Assembly: GCA_918807975.1 (NCBI GenBank)
Contig: OU964922.1
Span: forward strand, 30,368,329-30,432,328
Source of the DNA: Aplidium turbinatum
Taxonomy: Eukaryota; Chordata; Ascidiacea; Aplousobranchia; Polyclinidae
Length of the DNA: 64,000 bases
Reading direction: 5' to 3'
The notes beneath the pieces were generated by a model that saw only the letters and a list, made by a program, of their open reading frames with translations, was not told where the DNA came from and searched no databases. Below, piece by piece: positions 55,560 to 64,000 of this stretch. The position numbers and the translations under genes are program-made. Within the stretch, counting starts at the first letter, position 1, and each line of letters begins with the position of its first letter.

Positions 55560-58500
55560 AAAGTGCAAGATATAGTTGAAATGTATCTTGCTCATCCTAC
55601 CTGGAGATGTGGTGTCGCCAATTAGTGTCATCGAGGTGCAAGGACTATCTCACAGATAGACTCACATTAACAAAAGATTAGTGTTTCCCTCAGTGTTAGC
55701 GTCACTAGTAAACCGATGACGTTGTATGGAGATCGGTGGTAGATCTTTCGGTGCCATAGTAGTGTCTGATTTACCAAATCTTTTCTTAAAGCTTGCAGTC
55801 TGCATGTCACCTGTGACCCTAACCCTGTCCGTCATGTGGATCTCACACTACAATGGCACCGATCTTTTTTTTTGCAATTGATTTCTTAAACTGCTTTCTT
55901 TTCATTGTCTTGTAGGCTAAGATCACATTATTCTTTTTGAATTTTTCTAACAGTGGCGTAGAAAGCTTTAAGAATTTGAAGAGTTGATATGTGGTACAGA
56001 ACTTGAATACGGCGAGGAGAAGGTTTATCATTGCGACAGCAGCTTCGAGCAATGACAGACCTTCTTCTCGCCATCTGTAATTATTAACGCTAATGTATAA
56101 AAATATTTCTTTCTACTGTTGCTTAAGCAAAAGCATTGACGCAAGAACATCCTAAAACTGTTACTGAGCTCAAAAAACTATTCCATCATACATGTAGCTC
56201 GGTTTAATTTGAACCCTATTAAGTCATTTCAAAAATGACATGATATGTGAACTGACCTAGCCTTGTGATGGTGTTGTGTAAGTTCATCAAAATTCAAAAC
56301 AATTACACTTTCAATATGTTAACCTCGTATCAACTCTGGACACTGACTGCAAAGTTGCATTTGACAGTAGTGACAGTGAAATTTATTCTAAAGCTTGAAG
56401 CTTACAACATTTTGGAGCTGAGTATCTCCTAGTTACTCCGTTTGTATTCACTCAGACTTAACAAGCTTGCGTAAAAGTTGCCAATTTTGAATCGCTTCAA
56501 TGCCAGACGACATTGAAACAAAATAAAAAGGGCAAATTTTACTGTCTGGATATTTTACATTCTTGTGTGCGTGGCAACTGAAAGCTTTTCTTTTGCTAAC
56601 ATATTTTGACTTGTCTTTCAAAACCACAATCGTTCTTAAACTTTTCATCATTTAAATATCATCCAATTCATAAACAAGCCGCTTTTTACATTGATTCAAC
56701 GCCTGCAGACAATTTGCCGTCTGAGCGTGTGTTGATTTTGGATTCGCATTCCCTAATACAGTGTTTCACGTCCATTCAAACCCCACATGAAAGACTGCAG
56801 TAGTTAGGCTACACTCCTCATCGTTTTGTGTCTCAGTAGAAAGTGCAATTATTGCAATACATTGAGTAAACCCTCTAAATTTACGAGGGATAAAGATCGA
56901 GCCTTGCCGCCAATGGTTGGACCCGTCCTAAAATGCTTTATAACTGCTTATTTTGATCTCTAAAAGCTCCCTATATATACCAGAGATTATCATTTTAAAC
57001 ACTTTTGCTACACTTCGGGCTGGTTTTCAGACGATTTTCAAATACATGTGACATGAGTTTTGTTAGTTGGTAATGTACGCGGCGGTAACTTCCCATTCAA
57101 AATTATGCAGTTGTGCTTTAAGTTCTCTTAAAATTAGTCCTAATTGCTAGAATTTAATGAAAAAAAACGCCTTAACAGTCGAGGGCCCACTCCATCGACC
57201 ATGATTAATCAGATATTCTCGTATCTCGCAAACTTTGATTCGTATGCCTGACCACCATTCCTAATTTAGTGGCCTGTGTAAACCAACGCATTTTACTAAT
57301 AAACACTTTATACTTCAAACTAAATTAGACTTTTAAACAATAAATGCTATTAATAGTACAAAAATTGTTCAAAGCCAAGCAGAGCGAATTGCATTAAAAT
57401 TAGTTACCAGTTCACTAAAAACCTTAATAGCCTGTTTCACCTCAATATAATCATCAGAAGGAACTATTCAATTAGATTCTATTCTTATGATCCTATTTAG
57501 GTGAAACTAAGGTGTACTAATAACGAATTTTGATGTAATCAGACTTTTATAAATTATTGATTTTTTTTTGGAAGTGAATTCTTGTGTTTATATTGTTAGT
57601 CTTAATTTTAATGAATAACCGAAAAACTTTAGTGTAGAGCGGAATACAGAGTCCGTGATACGTTTTAATAAATAAAAAATAATAATTTTCCTCTCTGCGA
57701 AAGTTCATGAACAATAAAGTGTTAACGAGTGTTACGTCATAAAAAAGAGTTCAATTTTCTAATTTTCGATTGACCTCTTTAAGAAATGACGTCACAATCA
57801 AAAAGCACATGCAGGATACTTCTGCAGCTTTTAATATCTTGAAGGGAATTTTAGAAGTTTCAAATATTAGATTGCATTCAACAGACCATTTATTATTTTT
57901 ATGTTGATTGATTGTTAGATGACGTCGATAGTTTGCAGATCCACCTATTCACTGGTTCAAACAAGGGAAGCGAATTTTTTCAACAAACATACTGATTTGA
58001 TATTTTCCTACCAAATCAGTGACTAAAACTTGCTAATCCAGCCACTTGTTTGATGCGGTCCTTATTATAATGTGTTCTCAGTTATAAGAAGACACAATGC
58101 TCATATTGGTATTTTTAAGTTCATTATTTTTGAACATTTTAGCGCATTCCCCAAGACAAATACTGTTCATTTTGCTCCGTAGAATTAAACAGTTGCTTAT
58201 CTTACGACATTTTACCTTTTTTTCAATTGCAAATTTCATCGTTTTTGATGTTATTTCAACGTATAAATGACGAAAATTATATTGATATTATTTACTTTGG
58301 TGTGTGCCTGCTTTTGTTCTGACCTTCTGAAAAGGTGATTCCTTTTTGGATAATGTCTTTTTTGTGTAACGTACATCTCTTTTAAGGTTTTGTTACAACT
58401 GAATGCAATACTTGTCTTCAGAACGTTTATTGTTACTTTAGTCTGGTTATATGGCAAACAAACCCTTTGTTGTCTTTTTGGTCAAGTTTAATAAATTTAC

Positions 58501-58700
58501 ACATTGCAAAACTTCTTGCTTGAATTGATATCACAGATGAATAGTTTTGTGGGGGGGTTTTTGACTTGCATTTGTCGGGCAAACGGCTTGTTTCCGAAGG
58601 GGATTTGTAATGAGAAGCAACCCAACTAATTCGTTCGGCTACGAACGAAAATTTGGAGGTAGCCCATCGAGAAAAATTTTGTTTCAAACCATTAATAGTA
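55560..58700. other. Downstream of ARL5, no further gene recognised
   Basis: The start should include ARL5 3' UTR (ATTAAA four bases after the stop may serve as poly(A) signal). A foldback MITE remnant lies at 56681-56730 (TTTTTACATTGATTCAACGC, CTGCAGACAATTTGCCGTCT). Otherwise AT-rich sequence with short frames and no recognisable exon. Confidence 0.4.
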
Positions 58701-59141
58701 TCGCATGGCATTTTGACACTTGAAGCTCGTTGTCTTTTGGTCAGTTTTTAAATATATTTCCGCATTGGTGAACTGTGTTGAAGCTACTGAGTAGTGCAGT
58801 TCACAGACAGTCTAAAATCAAACGATAAATGGTTTGAATTTTTAAATCCTTTGATGTTATATTAACGTCTACTGTGCGTTGACTAATGATTTTTTGTTCA
58901 ATAAAACTAAGAAAATGTATGAACGTTTGTTTCAGTTTGGAGTAGCAGTGAATGACTCTACCTCTGTTGGAACGAGTTCTACCCAAGAATCAAAAAATAA
59001 GATAATGCAAAGATGACATCTTCTGATATTTATTCGTTGATAGAAAAATATAGCTAACTGCTCTAGGCTGCTGCTGAGTCGGAGTCTGCCTCGCTTTCTG
59101 ACCTAGTCTTGTTCTGAAACGATCCCTGTTCCATATCTAGA

Positions 59142-59348
59142 AAGCTAAAACCTCAATTGGTAAGGCAACAGGGATCAGTTGTCAGTAGATGTAACAGAAA
59201 ATATATTTCGCACTTGCTAGTGCATCGTCAGTTCTGATAAAGGGACCCTTTATCAGAACTGACGATGCACTAGCAAGTGCGAAATATATTTTCTGTTACA
59301 TCTACTGACAACTGATCCCTGTTACCTTAGCAATTGAGGTTTTAGCTT
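59142..59348. mobile_element. 207-bp near-perfect palindrome
   Basis: Arms of 103 bp mirror around A at 59245 (ATAAAGGGACCCTTTAT): AAGCTAAAACCTCAATTG ... and ...CAATTGAGGTTTTAGCTT. Only a few positions differ, plus the centre base. Too long for a transcription terminator here; best read as a young foldback MITE. Confidence 0.88.
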
Positions 59349-60619
59349 CATAGAAAAATGTATTTATATAACTTGGCTTATTGTGACAGGTGCAGTGTCA
59401 AGTTTTGATGAGTCAGCGAATATGTTTGATTTATTGCGTCACAAATAAAAAGTTTTATTGAGCAATTTTAGTCTGGGGTTGCTGATTAGCTGTCATTACA
59501 TTGACGCAATTTTATATGACGTTGAGTCATGTATTTGCATTAAATATGCTGCCAGTGTCTGACTGCGTCACTTTCAGTACTTACTAAGCGCCTTTTGTAT
59601 TCTTGTTAATTCATGGTCATAGGTGCTGAGGAGTCAAAATCATCTGTCTGTAGGTCGTCTATTGGGAAATACCTTCTCTTTGTTAGTTTTAGCTTTGACG
59701 AGCTCAAGCTGGCCAAGTCACAAGTAATTTCGCTAACTCTTGAATAAGTTTCCTTGCCTTCGATTGTTTCTTTTTACCGAATTCTTCCGTTAACTCCACA
59801 TCGCCTACCTTCACCTGGCCTTTTTAGAGCAGATACTGGCACGTCCAATTTCAGTAATAATCTGCAATCAACCGTTTTTCATCAAATGAACTACTGTATA
59901 AAAAAACTCACTTCACACAAGATTGTGACACAAACACGCTTGAAATAATTGAATGATTGACTCTCAAAATACAAGATTGCAGAGCTTAATTCACACAAAA
60001 AATTATCAATTCCTTGGTATCACTTTTTCTGTTTTTGTCACCACGTCCACTAAATGTCGCAACATGTGCAATAGATGAAAGTGACAAATTGTTACACACT
60101 ACACAGTAGCCTAACTGCGGTTTTCTGAATAGCCTACAGCACAATGGTGGCTAAGGCCAAAAAATATCAGAACCACAAGCTTTTGCCATACTAAAAAAGC
60201 TAACACAATTGATTTTAATCTACCAAATTTAAAGATGAAAATTCTCAACTGTTAAAAAGTCAAATCTAAAAACAAAAGCCAGCTGACAATGACACAGATA
60301 GCCTAGTTCTTTTCTGTGCAAACTCGTTATTAAACGCAGTTGTGACTTAATTTTGCGCATTGGCGCCAAGTTTCTTTCAGCACTGACGAAAATGAACACA
60401 ACACAACGAAAACGCCATTTTTTAACCTGATGTCGTTTTGTAATTTTAGAAAAAAAATCATCTGTTTGGCCATATCATATTAAAATGCACTTGAATTACA
60501 AGTCTTTTACGATCATCATGCCAGGGGAACGTCAAAAAATCCAGGAAACGTTTAGGACATAAAAACCTCAACAACTTGCATTAGCGTTTTTTGCTACTGA
60601 TCATAGGTTAGAAACCAGC

Positions 60620-63600
60620 TTAAGCTTCTGCCACATCACTGTCGCTATGACCTGCTGTGTTTGATGGAGTTGGGGGCTTTTCTTTGGTAGAACCTAAAAA
60701 ATGAAATAAGTATCATTCTTCTTTATTTGCCTGTAGTTGATGTGATATGTCTTGAAAAACTTTAAGTCAATATTAAACTACAATAGTCTTAGAATGAGAT
60801 CAAATGTAGGTTGGTAAAACATTTTCTTCGTTTCTCTTGGTCGAGCTTAGACTTATTCATACATTCTTTAAAACAGGGGCAAGCAACCTTTTTCACACTA
60901 CGGACCAGTTTAAGACACGCATTATTTGCGCCGACCGGCCTTCAATAAAACACACTTGGTGCATGCAAATATATTACAACTCATTCAGTCGTCGTTACGC
61001 AGCTTCGGTGAAAGCCCTGGGCTTGTTTTGCAGAAAAAGCTGCTTCCACCTTGGAATTATGGTAGTCAATGACACTTGCAGTGTGTTCGTTATGTCCAGC
61101 CTACTTTGTATTTTTGTCTTTTTTGCTGTTGTTTTATTGTAGCCTATCTGAAGGAAACTTTATGAATTTCTTGCTTATTTTTGGTTTGAGTATTTTTGGA
61201 GCAAACGTTTAGCCTACCAATCATCGAAAATAAAATTGCTATTTTGCACTAGCCCAGTTGATCAAAACCATTTGCAATTTTTAGAGCAGTTTGGGCTTGG
61301 TTTTGCGTTGCCTGGTAACAAATTCCCTACGGACCGTGGCCTCATGGTTGCAACCGGGGTTGGAAGAAACGACTAGTTGTCACTATTCGATAGCGTTATT
61401 TGTTGCTTTCTGAATATCGAATGCTTATAGCCTACCCATTCCTTTTAAAAATAAATATCGAATGCGTGTTATTCACTGCTTTTTTATGCAAGCAACGAAA
61501 TCATTAATTTATTCGTTTTTCACTAAGCTAAATCGATATTTAGGAGAACTGCTAAATCATTTTTTGTTGTTCACTTACTTCGTCGTCAAAATGAATTTAC
61601 TAGATTTAGTTTTCGGATTACTATCCGATCTAGTCTCCTTCCGGTTTTCGAACTTTAAAGGATTAAGGAAAATTAAAAACCATGCCCGTGAGAGTTGTTA
61701 TTGCCAACCTTGCGGTTCTCCCGCAAGTTTGGGCTTGTTTTTTTCGAGTTTGCGTTTTGTTTTTTTTAGTTTGCTGGCTGCTTGTTTTTGAGCTTGTTTT
61801 TTGGCCAGTCAATTTTTAGTAATTGCTATTCATTGCTTTTTTTAAGTAGCCTATCAATAGCGAAAAGTCCTTGCTTTTTTGGGCACTATCACCGGGCACT
61901 ATCGAATAGTGCAATAGTCATTGCTTTTTGACTAACGACTGCCAACCCTGGTTGCAACCTTTTAAGGAAGTGAAAATCTAGCGGTCAAAATTACAAACAC
62001 TAGAAAGCGATGTCGAGCTTATCAGATGAGCATCAAGGTCAATTAGCGTATTTATCAATAAGCGCTTAGCAAAGTCAGGTAGCCTAACATTTGTCACTTA
62101 TTGATTAAGCGAGTACTAAGTTATTTTGGTGATTAATGATTTATTTCTAACCCATTGATTTTGTAAATTATTCATCAGGTTTAATAACTTGTGTTTTTGT
62201 GAGTTATTTGGTTGCGTTCTTATGGTTGCAATTTTTCAATAGGACGTAGCCTACATCTTCATGTTTTGAGTGTAGGTCTAATACCCTAATAGGTTGACAT
62301 TTGTCTGGAACATGACAACCAGATCTCATTTGTCAGCTTCTTTTAAAGGCCTCTTTTGTGTGGTAGGCTAAGTTGAGTTGAGTTGCTAGTAGTTTATAAA
62401 TAGCCTATTGGCGATTTTAAGACTTCGACAAATTCCTTAATCATACGGAATAAGGCTACACATACATAAAAATGTTGGAAACCTTATCTTTTCATTCCCC
62501 GATGCTTGGAATCACGTGAGTGACTTTTACCTTTTCAGTACAGTAGACGGCTGGTAATGCAGTCTACAGTGACTATTTAAATATGAATCCTTCAAGCAAT
62601 TGTGTTTTGAAAAGAAAACTATGACGCATGTTTATCTACTACAGTCATTTGAATCTCTTAAAAACTTAGAATGTCATAGATTACTTCTCAGTGTTGCCAT
62701 TTCTTCTGCAGCTGCAGGTTCTTTTGGTTTGGGCTTTGCAGAAGTAGCTGGGGAATCTGGAAAAGTAAAAACTTCGAAATAAATCAAACTATTCCAGAAG
62801 AAAATATAACAATTAATCTGTAGCTTCTGGGGGCACTGTAAAGTGCACACGTCTTTTCATAAATAATTGGTTCTGGAATCCCGTGGCCGAAAAACGAGCT
62901 CACTGTTTTTCCCTGAGTTGCGTGCAAATCCTCAGCCTGAAACTTCACAGAGAGCGTATTTGCTCTCTCGCATTACGTTGCATTCACGTGATTTTGTGTC
63001 TATCTGCGTTGTTGGCCTGTTCTGTGCTGTGTGTAGGCTAATTATCAAGTCGGGGCCATGTTTGTAATCTAAATGCTGGTCCTTAAACTGCAACGTCTAC
63101 CTCTAACGTTTCACGGCTGGAGAAAGAGAAAAAACTGGCAGGAGTCTTAACTCTTGGTATGTAAGCTTCGATAACTTATGGAATGAGTTGGTTTTCAATA
63201 TGTAAGATTGTTATATGTTTCAAAACGTTTCAACACGCAGTCGAATGTAGAAAAGTAGGCTACAGTAGTTTCATGGTTTTCAAGATGAGCAGTGTGCTTC
63301 AATTGTAGAAACTCTCGGTATGAGCTTCAGTAAGATGGATTTTAATCAGTTCTGTATTCTATTTGAATAAGGCTTAATTTCGTCCCACCGGTCTTACTCT
63401 CTTTTGTTCCAATGTGTCGAGTTGGCTCGTGCTATCCCAATAAATTACTACGAAGAATATAGACGCTGTTCTCTGTTCATCCCCACTGCTACCACACTCC
63501 GGATGTCCTTGCAGTAGGTAGGCCTACTGCAGCTGTTGGCTATATGGGTGACCCATCTTTAAATAGTGCCGCTACAAATCTATTTGTAGATAGAATATTA

Positions 63601-63720
63601 CAAGCTTACCTTTTCCCTTTTTCTTTTTCATGTATAAAAGTACTCCAGCCACAATAAGGAAAATCCCGGCTAAGACTCCGAACACTACCCCAACGATAAG
63701 GCCAGCGTCTGTGTAAGTGA
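60620..63720 (-). CDS. 3' part of a single-pass membrane protein gene (3 exons)
   Basis: Minus-strand exons 63610-63720, 62685-62756 and 60620-60693 join in phase with GT-AG borders. The first encodes TDAGLIVGVVFGVLAGIFLI, VAGVLLYM then KKKKGK: a Gly-rich transmembrane helix followed by a stop-transfer basic cluster, so the C-terminus is cytoplasmic. The next two give a short Pro/Lys/Ser tail, SPATSAKPKPKEPAAAEEMA then STKEKPPTPSNTAGHSDSDV, ending AEA and TAA at 60620-60622. The extracellular part lies beyond the window. Immunoglobulin-superfamily adhesion proteins often look like this, but I cannot name the family. Confidence 0.7.
60874..61970. mobile_element. Decayed hAT-like element in the membrane-gene intron
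   Basis: CAGGGGCAAGCAACC at 60874 with ACTACGGACCAG, and inverted CTACGGACCGTGGCC ... GGTTGC at 61327-61352, resemble hAT termini of the CAGGGGTGGGCAACC type. The right end is not defined because another element inserted at it. Confidence 0.45.
61355..61950. mobile_element. 596-bp hAT-like MITE with perfect duplication
   Basis: Starts CGGGGTTGG and ends CCAACCCTG. GTTGCAAC is duplicated exactly at 61347-61354 and 61951-61958. Subterminal CACTATTCGATAG / CTATCGAATAGTG are inverted. No coding content recognised. Confidence 0.78.
62760..63600. other. Intron of the minus-strand membrane-protein gene
   Basis: No exon or repeat recognised with confidence; GTAGGCCTAC-like words common elsewhere in the window occur near 63520. 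Confidence 0.4.
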
Positions 63721-64000
63721 CTAGAACAACAACACATAAATTTTATTCTAAGTTCTATTGTGTTTCATCATACGTTGCCCAGTGAGAAGAATTGCAGTCT
63801 ATAAACGGTTGGTAAGCTGTAAAGTGGTTCCGAAACGGAGGCCAAAATTGCAACAAAACAATCTAATTCGTGATTATATCTCACAATGAAGAAAATTATG
63901 AATCATGACGTGACATTATGAATTATGAATGAAAATTATGAATCATGACATCTTAAACCACTTTGTAAAAAAAAAACGATTAACCTATATAAGACAAACG

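Noticed and set aside
55843-56052. 69-codon minus-strand frame, Leu/Lys-rich
   Set aside because: No recognisable family, splice partner or neighbouring exon; composition fits AT-rich noncoding DNA.
59063-59125. Minus-strand segment ending SESEADSDSAAA then stop, resembling the end of the membrane-protein tail (HSDSDVAEA)
   Set aside because: Considered as an alternative last exon. The acceptor has a poor pyrimidine tract, and joining from the 62685 donor gives the wrong phase (stop after three codons). Similarity is short and low-complexity.
1-64000. CRISPR arrays, bacterial operons, rRNA genes, endogenous virus with gag/pol/env
   Set aside because: Nothing of the kind seen; all tandem repeats are satellites or transposon parts and all reverse-transcriptase-related pieces are LINE 3' ends.

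Overview
Eukaryotic (metazoan) genomic window. It is AT-rich, with many short coding exons, GT-AG introns of about 0.1-7 kb, and a dense load of DNA transposons, foldback MITEs, tRNA-derived SINEs and LINE 3' stubs. The two recognisable complete genes are animal orthologues. Protein divergence, gene compactness and the flavour of the repeats suggest an invertebrate deuterostome, most likely an ascidian tunicate. That assignment is inference; no sequence here proves the species.

Layout. (1) 123-4552, plus strand: last eight coding exons of an unrecognised gene with a Ser/Lys-rich linker, a coiled coil and a C-terminal CTIQ (CaaX-like) end. (2) 4553-17533: mostly transposon graveyard. It holds a Tc1/mariner (DD37E-type) relic split by a hAT-like element that is itself split by a second hAT MITE with a perfect target duplication; an RTE-like LINE 3' end; a hAT copy with a transposase relic and a nested palindrome; a LINE 3' end; and a TIR element stuffed with a telomere-like minisatellite. 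(3) 17534-40799, plus strand: one complete SWI/SNF ATPase gene (Brahma/BRG1, SMARCA4/2 orthologue). I read it as 35 coding exons that join in phase to about 1462 codons with QLQ, HSA, BRK, SNF2 ATPase, SnAC, AT-hook and bromodomain. (4) 40800-46085: its 3' UTR with two foldback MITEs, then SINEs and repeat relics. (5) 46086-55555, plus strand: a complete six-exon ARL5 small GTPase gene (178 aa). Its fourth intron (6.7 kb) is almost entirely three transposon insertions, including a 3 kb satellite-bearing element with an 8-bp target duplication. (6) 55556-60619: no gene recognised; a near-perfect 207-bp palindrome lies at 59142-59348. (7) 60620-63720, minus strand: last three coding exons of a single-pass membrane protein that continues beyond the window.

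The host genes are not functionally linked: chromatin remodelling, Golgi/endosome trafficking, a membrane receptor-like protein and a coiled-coil protein. The unusual content is structural: repeated long inverted repeats inside introns and a 3' UTR, nested insertions with readable target duplications, and repeats combining tRNA-like sequence, satellite and terminal inverted repeats. I found no new gene system such as an operon-like cluster, CRISPR array or toxin-antitoxin.
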